From: Ecdyonurus torrentis
Lineage: Eukaryota > Arthropoda > Insecta > Ephemeroptera > Heptageniidae
Reading direction: 5' to 3'
Length of the DNA stretch: 64,000 nucleotides
Assembly (NCBI GenBank): GCA_949318235.1
Contig: OX439132.1
Location: 5,910,034-5,974,033, forward strand
The notes under the pieces are model-generated. The model searched no databases, was not told the DNA's origin, and saw only the letters and a program-made list of their open reading frames with translations. Made by a program: the position numbers and the translations under genes. Shown one piece after another: positions 14,474-25,384 of this stretch; positions within the stretch are counted from its first letter, which is position 1, and the number at the start of each line of letters is the position of its first letter.

Positions 14474-14595
14474 AACGAGGGTATTAAAACAAATAACGAT
14501 ATTGTAGCAAAAAAAAATATACTTTTCGCATATTATAAAGCAATATAATGAGTAAAGATGAATGTCTAATGAATTTAATTACGTATTTGTTTCAG

Positions 14596-14852
14596 ACGTC
14601 GCAAAGAGCTAGGTTTACTTGAGGGCGGAGGCGGTACACAGAGTGAACAAGCGGGGGCCGAGGGATTCCTCACGGCCTCCGCGGCAGCAGCAGCGGCAGC
14701 AGCAGCCCACATGGCCGAGTTGCAACAAGGGGGTGGGGACGGGGGTGGATCTACGACACACGCACAATCTGGGGCACCAGGACGTCCCGAGGCATCCACA
14801 GAAGAAAGTTGGCGCGCCTATTATGAGCACCCTTTTACAGCAGTTACTACAG
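14596..14852 (+). CDS. grh: grainyhead, first coding exon found (N-terminal region)
   Basis: The exon follows TTTCAG and ends before GTAAAG, leaving one base (phase 1) for the next exon. Its frame is open throughout. The ATG at 14711 is the first in frame and would give a protein starting MAELQQ, which places the conserved block at about the distance from the start seen in vertebrate GRHL proteins. The 38 codons before it (14597-14710) are also open, GC-rich and contain an Ala run, so a longer isoform with an upstream exon is possible. Residues 31-47 (ESWRAYYEHPFTAVTT) match the GRHL motif of the type AWKxxLENPLTAATKA, part of the N-terminal activation region. The exon is much richer in G and C than its introns. 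The identity is secure; the choice of start is probable. Confidence 0.88.
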
Positions 14853-15461
14853 GTAAAGCAAAAAAATATATATATATATACAAAGTGTTCTCCATTTATC
14901 CACGTGCGCACCAAAGCGTGCAGCAGCAGCAGCAACAGCTTTATATACAAATACATACAGTGTAACATGCACACATAAATTATCAACCATATAATACCAA
15001 CCAGCATATGCGTGGTGTCAAATCAAGGTTCTACATATTATATACTTTTAGTTTGAGATTTATATCCTCTTTGTACATCAAGGCTGTATATAACTCTGCC
15101 TGCTGCTTGTATACAGTACTTATATATTATAATTTACACATTATATCCCCTTCCTTAATTTGCAATGTTAATTCTTTGTATAACTATTTTTAAATTATGT
15201 ACCTTCATTAATAGAGCTCGTATGGTACAATATGCAGCTTCTTGTGTATTGGCTCAATGCCCGATTTTAAAACTCCTTTTTTTTTTAATTGCATATTTTT
15301 TAGAAAGACTTTTGAAAATTTAACCTTATATAAGAGACTATATTTTTAATGAACAATTTTTATCTGAATATATAACATTAAAAAGTGACAGGCGATAATT
15401 ATAGGATGTATGCAGGGGTAATATAACTTGTGACTGAAGAGCTACCTTGCCTTGTCCTCAG
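14853..15461 (+). other. grh: grh intron, 609 bp
   Basis: AT-rich, with donor GTAAAG and a pyrimidine-rich acceptor ending CCTCAG. It holds a short TA run and a CAG-repeat stretch near 14920-14940 just after the exon. The CAG repeat continues a false open frame beyond the exon. Nothing else is recognised. Confidence 0.85.
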
Positions 15462-15666
15462 CAATGCTAAACATCAGTGGAGGAGGTCCTGAGGAACAAC
15501 AATCCTCTAATACTGGCTTCATCTACGAGTACTACAAACCCTTGCAGCAACTTCCACAGGATAAAAACACCCTCATTGGACTTACAAAACCAGGGGTATC
15601 TGGAGCTGCTTCTGCCGCAGCTGCCGCAGCAGTTGCCGCAGCCGCCGCACTTGGAGATATCTGGCC
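15462..15666 (+). CDS. grh: grainyhead exon, conserved N-terminal block and Ala tract
   Basis: The exon lies between CCTCAG and GTAAGT. Its first two bases complete the Ala codon split with the previous exon, and it ends in phase 2. With the ATG at 14711 as start it encodes residues 48-116. AMLNISGGG and the following FIYEYYKPL correspond to the GRHL segment of type AMMSINGDED...LYDYYKVP, the second half of the N-terminal conserved region, which acts in transcriptional activation. A long alanine tract (residues 96-110, broken by Ser and Val) follows, then LGDIWP. Such alanine tracts are common in insect developmental regulators and vary quickly between species. Confidence 0.92.
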
Positions 15667-16919
15667 GTAAGTACACGATATAAATTGTGTTTTTATCACC
15701 TCTATGGTGTTCAAAATTATAGAAATTTTCTTTTATGGAATCAACTTATTACAAGTCTTGTCCAACAGGAAAAATTACATTTTCCTTCTATATATGAGCC
15801 GAGTTTTAAAATTACAGTTCACAGCTTACCACACATAGCTACTCTTATTACACGGAAAAGTTAAAAAGAAACTATTATAAATAAATTGTAACGTATAAAG
15901 ATTGATATCTTAAGTTAAAATTATGCTATTCAAAATATTTAGAACAATATTCTGAACAATATTTATCTCCGTTACACGGATTAATATATGTATAAAAAAA
16001 TATGAAACAGAAAAACTTATGTTAAAAAGTTGAAAGTGTTTTTTTACACCTGCAAAGACTTTTGTTCAATTATCATTAAATTCTATTTGGTGTATTTAAA
16101 TATTGATATTATAATAGAAATCCACTTAAAACAAATGGAAAATAGTTGTTATGATAAATAGAAAATGTCAACATAAAATTGTAGATAATCATTTATAAGT
16201 TTCAGAGTGTTAAAATTGCCATTAATATTATTATTTTATATAATATATATTTATATAGTATATCATATACTGTATAGCGTTAACGACGCTTTTTTGTCAC
16301 ACACAAAAACATCAAAGAAAGGAAGTAAATCCTTAAATGGAAATTTTAGAGTCAAAATTTTAACACACAGCTGTCAGTTTGTTGATTTTTATCAATAATT
16401 ATTTTAAGAATTAAGTCAAGAACTTAAGACACATGATATCATGATATAAAATTGTCTTTATAATATATAGAAAACAAATTTGTGTTACGTATCGTACAAT
16501 TTTATGTGTCTTCTTGTATTTTTACGTAAAAAAAATGAAAAACCTGTTATATTATTGATATTATTAATTATTTGAATTATTCCTCTATATATTTTATTCA
16601 GGTGCTGTAAAATTATTTAATTTTATAAAAGCATCATAAATATATAGTTGTAATATTAATTAAAAATTTAACAAAATTATGTATAAATCATTTGGATTTC
16701 TTATAAGTCTTTACTTATAAAAAAGATAGGTGCGCATAATTATTAGAATTGAATGTTTCGATATTTTTCTATAAGTTTTATTTTTCATTCTACTATAATA
16801 TATATGAAGAATTAAAGATATATAATATATAGGTATAGTCTGCTATTGATGCGCTCATGTGCATGGAAGATAACTTGCTATCATTTAAGTATATTAAAAA
16901 TAATAATAATAAAAAAAAA

Positions 16920-17075
16920 AAACTTTCGTTATGTGCAAGCGAGTGAAGGCTCGCGCAATTATCCCAATTATTATGGCGTCCGTCAGACTATAATATAATA
17001 TATATAGAATGTAATTGATGGATCGATCAAATTCAACGATCCAACAAACTACGGTCGTATAGAGTGTGCAGCGGT
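16920..17075. promoter_or_regulatory. intronic island with paired homeodomain motifs
   Basis: A GC-richer block within AT-rich DNA. It has a GCGAG/CTCGC stem at 16939-16954 directly followed by AATTATCCCAATTA, which combines two homeodomain cores around a TATCC/GGATA-type site. Further GATCGATC and CGATCC motifs lie near 17020-17045. It is read as a candidate enhancer. Confidence 0.25.
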
Positions 17076-18780
17076 TGATTAAATAAATAACTATTTTTTT
17101 TTATCATTATTATTTTTTTAGTCCAGACAACAATTTAAATATTCATGATATTACGAAAATTACAATTCAACTATACATTATTATTTTAATTCAAAAATGA
17201 AAATAATAATTTTTGCGTATATATACTTTTTTTCCGCAGTATATAAAAGCATGTGTTCAGATAGCAATTATTTTCGACAGCAATTATTTAATAAAATATT
17301 ATAATTTTTTGTGTTGGTCATTAATATCTCTATATGGAAAAAAATATTTTATAAAATTTAAATATTTATAGGGAAAAGTTTTCTTTTAATAATATATTTA
17401 AATTTACAATTTATATTTAAGCGATAAATATTTTTTGTGGTTACAATTGAAGACACGACTTAAAAAATATTTTGTCGTATGTTTTGATGGAGAACTTTGT
17501 CCTTACATGGGCACCAAGCTTGTTCATTTTTTATTTTTGTATTAAGATAACATCAAATAGGAGGCGTTGTCACACATGCAAGCGTAGGTGATATTCCTTC
17601 CTTATACACGGAGAAAAATTATTTTTGTCAAAGTTTAATTTTTTGGGGGGAACTTCTATAATAGAACTGACGATATAAAAAAAAGAGGATTTATTATTGC
17701 TAAAAATTGTGGGGTCAATGTTTATTTATGGGGGGAAAATGCAGCCAAATAAAAGAACAAACAAAACAAAAACTCTCTGATGCTTCAATTCGTTACTTGT
17801 ATTTTTTTTTATAATTTATTTATCACATTATACACTTTTTTCTTTTACATCATTGAAAAAATATAATATCATGATGTGATTTTGTGGAGACTTTAACGAA
17901 TGCAAAACTCCATCTAAATACAATATAGTATTTCCAAACAGCAAACACACATTTTTTTTATCAATAAAATATCTATTTTAAATATTGTCATATAGATTAT
18001 TGTTTATTACTGTGACCTAATGTCTATAAATGATATATAGACACTGGGTGACAAGTAACATTAAGTTCTTAAACTTTAGTATTTAAAAATGCCTCAATAA
18101 ATTCTTGAGACTTTTACAATTTAAAAAAAAAATGCCATTTAAAATTTTTATGCATGGGTAAACTTATTATTTATTTGTATCTTTATATTGATAGATATCA
18201 ATTTTTATAACAAACTAATTTTTAAATAAATAAAAAAACAAGTTAAAGGTTTTGGTATATTCATCGTGTTGAGACCTAAAGGCATTTGACCGCGCGAATG
18301 TATTCAAGTATCAATCAAGACATAATATACTTTAAGTAATTTAAGATCTCAAATATTGTTGTTATTGTTTGTTTTTTTACCTTATTATGAAATATAAAAA
18401 TGAACCTTATTAACTTTTGTTGTGGACACGCGCGCGCTCAGGGTACTCACATGAAATTTACATTTAGTAGCATGACTGGCACGTTTTCTCTCTCTCTCTC
18501 TCTCCGTCTCTGATTGCTATATTGTCAGATGAACATGAATGGTGTAGGCGGTTATAGAGTTAGTTTCTTTGATGAAGAAGAAGGCAATTTGCTTTAAGAA
18601 AATTAAACAAAACAATTTTTTTATTTTACATTGTTCTTGTTTATTTTTAATCTGCTAACAAACTGAATAAATAAATTAAATTTCAATTCTCAAATAAAGA
18701 CTTTATATATTTTCATTTTAAAAAGGTGCAGAGTATCAAGAATTCGTTTTCTAAAAGTGTTTTCAATTTAATAAGTTTTC

Positions 18781-18930
18781 CATTTTTACTGATACGTGAT
18801 GCTGTTTGCTTCACGTGATTATTTTATTTAAACATGCATAGGGTCACTGGAGAACATCAAAGCTAAAAATATCATCGATTTCACCTTTAACCTTTCTCAA
18901 CAGGGTCCTAATTTGCATAAAAATGTATGG
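18781..18930. promoter_or_regulatory. intronic island with E-box and AATTTGCATA motifs
   Basis: The block has higher complexity than its surroundings. It carries TCACGTGA near 18811 (an E-box), an ATCGAT core near 18873, and an ATTTGCAT octamer (POU-type) near 18911. Motif clustering suggests an enhancer, but this is inference. Confidence 0.25.
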
Positions 18931-20991
18931 AAAATTTTAAGTTTGAAGTAAATTAAAGTTTAAATTTACATTAAATAAAAAGAAAGAAAGAAAATGTATC
19001 ATAGAGAAACTTCAAGAGATTTTAACGTCCGCAAATGCAGCAGTTCAAGTTTCCGTTTTATTTAAAAATTATTTATATATTTAGAAATGAGTCATCAAAA
19101 AATACTCTATATACAGCTTTCATTAGAGACTCAAATTACAACTGTGCATTTAATATAGAGGTGCGTACATGTACTACTTAACTAATTAAAAAACTATATA
19201 TTTAATTACATTTTTAACCTGACCGGAAAAAAAATAAGTATACTAAATTATATTAAAAAAAAAAAAACTTTCTTACATAGCAGGGGTCTAAAGTGTATTA
19301 ATTAAAAAACGTCTATTAGGTACAATTAATTTATTTTCTTCCTATAGATATGTAGGTAACAGGTTAAAAGCACAACAACAATAATAATATTGTTGTTTTC
19401 TTTGACAAGTGTAAAGAAAAAAAACATGGTGGTCACGTGACATAATTATATATTATATGAACAAGGTTGAGGTGGCACTTTGACCGTAAACGTCATAGTT
19501 TTGACTTCCACCTACACATTTTATTTCAAGTCTTGTATATACTATACTCTCATATATTTACCTTTAACTAAAAGACGAATATATATATTTTTAAAGTGGC
19601 TAGACCGGAAATACTACTATACTACAGCGGTATACACAAGTAAAACGGGACGACTGGTGCCTGTTTCTTCTTCTTCATCTTCTTCTTGAAAGCCAGTTAG
19701 GTTAGCTACCTTACCTTGTACGACCTGTATATAATATAGGCGGGTAAAGTTATATTAACCATATAGCTTATAAGAAAACTTAAACTCCTTTTTTCTTTTT
19801 CTTTTTTTTTTTTTTTAAGAGATCGACCAGGCAAAGACTTGCTTTGAGTGTTATAGTAAAAATCGTGAATGAAAAACTTGAATAACACTCGACTTTTCAT
19901 TCATCACGTTTTTATATGTGTGTAATTTTTTTTAAGAGACGAAGTCGAGTGCTGCTCTTGGGTATATATAAGAAACGACATTATAACAAGTTTATATCAA
20001 CAACAAACAAGCCTATAAGCCACCCACATAAAATACAATGCATTCTTGCGACCTTGTCCTAGGTCACTTACATTGCAACTGCATCACTTAAATTACCACA
20101 AAGCTATGTAGAGAGGAAATCAAATAAAAAACCCTGAAGCAATTGCTGTCTGGGTTCTTTTTTATAAAAAAAAAAGTCATTGAACGTTTATATTTTATAT
20201 TGTTGTCACATCATTATTAAATGACATTTTAATTGGATATTATTTGAAATTTATTATATTTTAAACATGATCTATTCTTTATTTGTTATAATAATGGTTA
20301 ACGTCTATATTTATAATGATAGTAAACATTATAGAATTATATTTTCTTCCTAGAACGCAGACGTTATAAAATTAAAAGTTATAAACAGAAAGATTCGCTT
20401 CAATGAATTACAAAGAAAAAAAACTTGGTGCTCAAATTAAAGTAATAACTTTTAATTTTTACGTCACTGCAATAAAAGAGCACCATATTTATTTTTTTCA
20501 AGGTAAAATATATATTTATATGAAAATGCAAGTAAGAAAAAAAATCAGTCAAGCTGAAACTTTTGCAACGCGATAGCAAATTTAAATGTTGCGGTTTTTA
20601 CGATGTGATTATTTTTTATTTGCGTCACTAAAATGCATAATACGCGAAATTAAAATTTTGTTTTAATAACACGCACTTAAATATTTTACAATTTTGAAGG
20701 TTACTGTAAGAACATGCGTAAATGGTTACAAATTCTACTTCAGTGCAGTACCTTTTTTGCATATCACATACCTGACATAAAAAAAGAAAACAAATAACTG
20801 ATTTTTTAAAATTAAATTCAACAAAAAATAGTTTGATTTATTGGTGGATTAATTAAATATTTTGATGTTAAGTTAGGGCTATGATGTGAACTGATTCTTA
20901 GAAACTCTGTATATAAAAAATTATACATATTCGTTTTCGTAAGCGTCAATGCATGCAGCGACAATTGGGGAGCGTGTGAAGGGGGGTTCAT

Positions 20992-20994
<3 letters not shown>

Positions 20995-21085
<91 letters not shown>
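20995..21085. repeat. (AG)n microsatellite, about 91 bp
   Basis: A pure AG run on the + strand in the intron after the N-terminal exons. It is complementary to the TC arrays at 12022 and 31291. It produces false Ser-Leu frames on the other strand. Confidence 0.97.
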
Positions 21086-21087
<2 letters not shown>

Positions 21088-22744
21088 CAAAGGGGTACAG
21101 CAAGGGGATGTGATATAGCCTGAGGGTGGGCAAATATGTATATGGGGTTTATAAAGCTTTTGTAAGGCTGAGTAGTATCACATATCTCACACTTTTTGTA
21201 TCCCCCATGTATAAAAAAAAAATAAGACCTGCAAAGCATCAGGTAGCACATTACGTCATGTGTTAGCATCTACTTTGCATGTGTAGGAATTTGTGTATCG
21301 GAATTTTGTTTGAAATTTTATATTCAAAGATACATATTTTTGTGGTTGTATAACAACTTTTCATAAAATTCATATGAATTTTATACATATATCTATAGGA
21401 GGAAAACCTTAGTATAAGTAATTTTAGGGATATTTAAAATATATTTATTTCAATTAATGATTCATGTTAAATAATTTCATGAAAGTTTTAAAATACAATT
21501 AATATGAATATTCAACGATTACTTTTTTATATAAATTTACTGTACTATTTTTTCCAACCTCAAACACGAAAGTAGTATTTTGTATATTAAAATAAGATGC
21601 TCAAAAATAATAGGACAATATAATATAAAGCAATAAACTTTTATTAATAAAATTTATATAAATTAATAAAAAATATACAGAGAGGTCAAAAGTTGCATGC
21701 ATGTGGATAAAACAAAATATTATGTGTATTTTTATAGAAACTATTTGTATCAAATACAAAATATATACTCACGCCTTTATAGTTTTTATAACTCAGTTAA
21801 ATAAATGTATAATAGAGTTAAAAGGGTTCAAATGTATAACAAAACATATTATGCTGCAATGTGAGGTATATAAAATATATTTATTAAATTTAATGCAACA
21901 GAAACTCTTTCTTAAATATATAAGATGAAAATAAATGCTATATAAAGAATAATAATAATGAATACAAAAAAATACATCGCAAAAGAAATTGAATAAAATA
22001 AAGGTAGTATATATCAGATAACCAAAGAACAAATGAAATAACGTGCAACGACATATGTTACTTGCATAAGTTTATATCAAATAAAAAATTACACTATAAA
22101 TTTGCTTAATAATAAAAAATAATAATATAAAATAAAAATAATCCTATTTAACAATATAGTATGAAAATTAGAGAATATACTATACCTGCGTAAAAAAAAA
22201 TATATATATATAAGGGGGGTAATTTTTTTTTATTGTCTTAAAAAAAACTGAAAAGATCGTATGCAAATTAAATAAAGACTCATAGATGTCAAGATAATAC
22301 AATAAATGTGTCTTTCTTACTTATGGGTATAGAGGGAAAAAAATGGGATGTTTATAAAAAAAGGGTTTTCTGTGTGAAGTGTTGACACGGGCTGTGATAT
22401 AGTGTCTACATATAGGGCGCGACTTAATGAGATTTTCCACCACACTTGGTCAGAATACAAGCTGTTTTTCATGACGTCATTTCAAGAAAATACATATCAC
22501 ATAAACAAATCAATCGATGATAATACATTGAAAAAGGGGAGAAATCTGATATCTTTTGTGTATATATAAAAGACATGACAATAAACTTCAGTATTTTATT
22601 GTTTGTTTTGTTTTTTTATATAATTGAAAATTGATACCTATGGTACATAAAGGTTATAAGAGGGCAGTAATTTATTGAGTAAGATTAAACATAGATTTGA
22701 TTTTTACTGATATTGAAAATAATATACGTATATATATATATAAT

Positions 22745-22812
22745 ATGTATATGGTCTAGTGGAGACAGCTTCCTCGCAACACGACTTGCGTTTGACTCGC
22801 GTTCAATTCCAA
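22745..22812 (+). mobile_element. tRNA-like SINE head (box A and box B)
   Basis: TGGTCTAGTGG at 22752-22762 matches the polymerase III box A, and GTTCAATTCC at 22801-22810 matches box B. Their starts lie 49 bases apart, close to tRNA spacing. The T-stem and acceptor stem do not pair, so this is not a functional tRNA. A degenerate tRNA-derived SINE is the best reading; its tail probably runs into the GC-richer sequence up to about 23090, but I cannot place the end. Confidence 0.4.
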
Positions 22813-23828
22813 GTTATTATACCGAGCTTTTAAGCCAGGTGTTATGGTTAGTTCGAGAAAATTATGGTTCATTCTGGAGGCAATTGCATAATGTATGCAG
22901 TATTGACTAGAATCTCTATATAAAAATAACTTTTTAGGAACTTATTTAGTGTCAACCAACTCTCTTCAAGTGAAATAGACTTCATATCGGGTAGTCTATA
23001 TAAGCATGGTCTTCTGTGGAACAAACGCGACCATGTGTTATACGTATAAGGATTGTGCAAAAACTAATTGGCGTTTGGCCATGCTTGTATATATTATAAA
23101 GTTAAAAAAATGATTTTTTTTTTAATAAAATATTCTGTACTTATACAAAATTAAAATCTCAAGTAAATTTGTTAAGTTCCATACAAAATTTTATGAGTTT
23201 TTCGTAACTTTTTCGCGTATACTCTGTTATTATTTCTTGCGTCTTGTTAAAATAATAATTACAAAGTCATAAAACAAATAATATTTCCTTCATATTTATA
23301 CTCTTGTATGTAAATAAGAATTTTGCACGTATTAAAAAAAATTGAGTAGAAATTTTATACACCTCAAGTATTAATTTATGCTCACAAAAAAATTTCAGCA
23401 CTTACCAACGAGTTAATAAAAATTTGAAGGTGTAATTTATTACTTTTGCTTTTGCTTTAATCATTACTTTAATTTCATTTACATAAAAAAATTGACTGCT
23501 TTTTTTTTCTCCTTTATAATATATAAAGTGTCTCTTAAAATTTATTTTTTAAATTTTCTTTTATATAGATATCAGCATTATCATTGTAAATGAAGACACT
23601 TTGAAAAACGTTATACCAAATGCTATATAAAAAATCAGCCTACGTTTTGATATTATTATTTTAACCTGTAAAAAACTTCTCTCTTTCAAAATTTTCCGGG
23701 TCTCTTTTAGCAGAAATATTGTTTTCAATTATATAGGCAAAAAAAAAAAAAATGAAATAAATTAAATATTTGAATTGTAAAACTTATTGTTGAGATTAGA
23801 AAATCAATTTTAAAAGGGAAAAAACTAA

Positions 23829-23938
23829 CCATGGGGCTGATTCTGTAATTTTTTTTTGCTTTGTTGTTAACAGACAATTTTGCATTAGAAATCGAATAGT
23901 TTTGTTTGTAATGAAGCTATACAGAATCATCCCCCTGG
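23829..23938. mobile_element. small terminal-inverted-repeat element, 110 bp
   Basis: The ends 23829-23847 and 23920-23938 are inverted copies with 17 of 19 positions matching; the core is TGATTCTGTA. The middle is AT-rich and non-coding. The size and structure fit a miniature inverted-repeat element. The target duplication is unclear because the outer CCA/TGG bases are themselves part of the repeat. Confidence 0.55.
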
Positions 23939-23997
23939 AACGACATGAGACCCATGTAGTGAGTGCATCTATAAGGAGTCTGCAAAGATTATAGTGT

Positions 23998-24099
23998 TGT
24001 TCGTAAACCCTGTTCTCTTGCACCAAAAAATGCGCATATTCTATTTGAATAACCAAAGTTGATCGTCATTTTAAGAGCAGAGAATAGGGTTTACGAACA
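23998..24099. mobile_element. second small inverted-repeat element, 102 bp
   Basis: The arms 23998-24018 and 24079-24099 pair at 20 of 21 positions, with ends TGTTCGTAAACCC and GGGTTTACGAACA. The same 13-base end occurs again, alone, at 25869-25881, so it belongs to a dispersed sequence rather than a chance hairpin. It lies only 59 bases after the previous element. The family is unknown. Confidence 0.5.
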
Positions 24100-24786
24100 G
24101 TATTTATAATTGACGTGACTATGCTTCTATATAAACAAAGAAGTGCAAAAATTTGTGCATTATTTAAAACAAGTGTTTTAGTTAATAAACTTGTAAATGT
24201 ATTTACTAATATAAATGGAAAATTGAGCAAAGAAATAAAGCAAATAAAAAAATTGCACTTCAAAGAAACAACTTTTCTAAAAAGAATAAACTATCATCTG
24301 TATAACTCAATACCTGCATTATTTGCTATAATTGTAAGCAATTAATTGTATTAGAAATGTTTCTCATTGTTGCAAAGTTAGTAATTAAACAAGTTTTTCC
24401 ATTGTGTAAACAAACTTAATCATTATACTTTTGCAATAATAAAAAATTATGCAATTTGCTCACATAATATAACATTCAATATACAAATCACATTTTATAT
24501 AAAATTATTCATTATAATTGCTGAAAGACAATTGAAGTATATATACAAAAGATATTATTATCCAAATTAATAAATATAAAAAAAAAGTTATGTTTGATTT
24601 GCTATATGGACAAGTGAATTGTGAAGACGTGACCCTTAGGTTGGCATGGGCAGCAGGCAGCCACTGTTTTTTGTTTTTCTACCATTGTTATAAAGAAATT
24701 GACAAGACAATGCTTTTTTGAATGTCGTTCGCTTGTCCACACATAACAATTATTAATAATACTTCTAGAGATCTAGAGAAAGATCA

Positions 24787-24787
<1 letters not shown>

Positions 24788-24831
<44 letters not shown>
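24788..24831. repeat. (AG)n microsatellite, about 44 bp
   Basis: An AG run with one AAAG interruption on the + strand. It lies 2.7 kb before the large linker exon and is complementary to the TC array at 31291 on the other side of that exon. Confidence 0.95.
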
Positions 24832-24834
<3 letters not shown>

Positions 24835-25375
24835 TCTCAACAACAGATTTTATTGTATACCTTTTTGAATAATTATATGCGACGCTAATACATGCAAGTA
24901 ATAAAAATTAATCTTATTTCCTGCAATAAAACAATTATTTCTATATATTATATTATTTTTATATGTGTATATATTAGAAAAAAAATACATTTTTTTTATT
25001 ATTAACATAATTTTTGCTTTCTTTAAAAACATGTAATATAAACTTAATAAAAATCAATGAAATAATCGTACATTTATATAAAAATATATAAAACATCATT
25101 TCATTTTTTTTTTAATAGCAATAAAATTTTTACGTTTAATGCAATTGGACATAGAAAAATATTCTCACACTAGACTTCTAGAATTACACAGCATATTTTT
25201 TCCTTACCCCCCCCCCCTCTCACTCTCTCTTAAGGGATGTTTTACGCTATCTCTTCTTTTTATCCAAAGTTATATAAGGGATGGGGATTTTTTTTTAAAC
25301 TTAACGCGCACCCGCTTCATTCAAATTGTATTTAATGTCGTTGCCTATATATATAATAATAATAATAATAATAAA

Positions 25376-25384
25376 GACCGGTTA
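25376..25384. promoter_or_regulatory. candidate Grainyhead binding site
   Basis: GACCGGTTA matches the palindromic Grh consensus AACCGGTT at 7 of 8 positions. It lies in an intron of grh itself, so autoregulation is possible. A single short match is weak evidence. Confidence 0.25.

Larger units (their letters stand above)
2653..14595 (+). other. grh: putative 5' intron of grh, 11.9 kb
   Basis: AT-rich non-coding DNA between the putative first exon and the first coding exon. It holds a TTAA MITE (9077-9406), a hairpin directly after it, GC-richer islands near 3635-3730, 6480-6640, 6931-7190, 10484-10635, 12640-12745 and 13440-13675, a (TA)n array and a (TC)n array. The 3' end has a pyrimidine-rich tract and TTTCAG at 14591-14595. 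No protein family was recognised in any of its open frames. Another 5' exon could hide in one of the GC-richer islands. Confidence 0.45.

Noticed and set aside
14575..15007. Antisense and alternative-frame open frames overlapping the first coding exon
   Set aside because: They are shadows of the GC-rich grh exon; only the sense frame matches GRHL motifs and joins the next exon in phase.
22745..22815. A functional tRNA gene
   Set aside because: Box A and box B are present, but the T-stem and acceptor stem do not pair, so a SINE head is more likely.
23796..24056. 86-residue minus-strand open frame
   Set aside because: It runs through two inverted-repeat elements and has no recognisable family motif.
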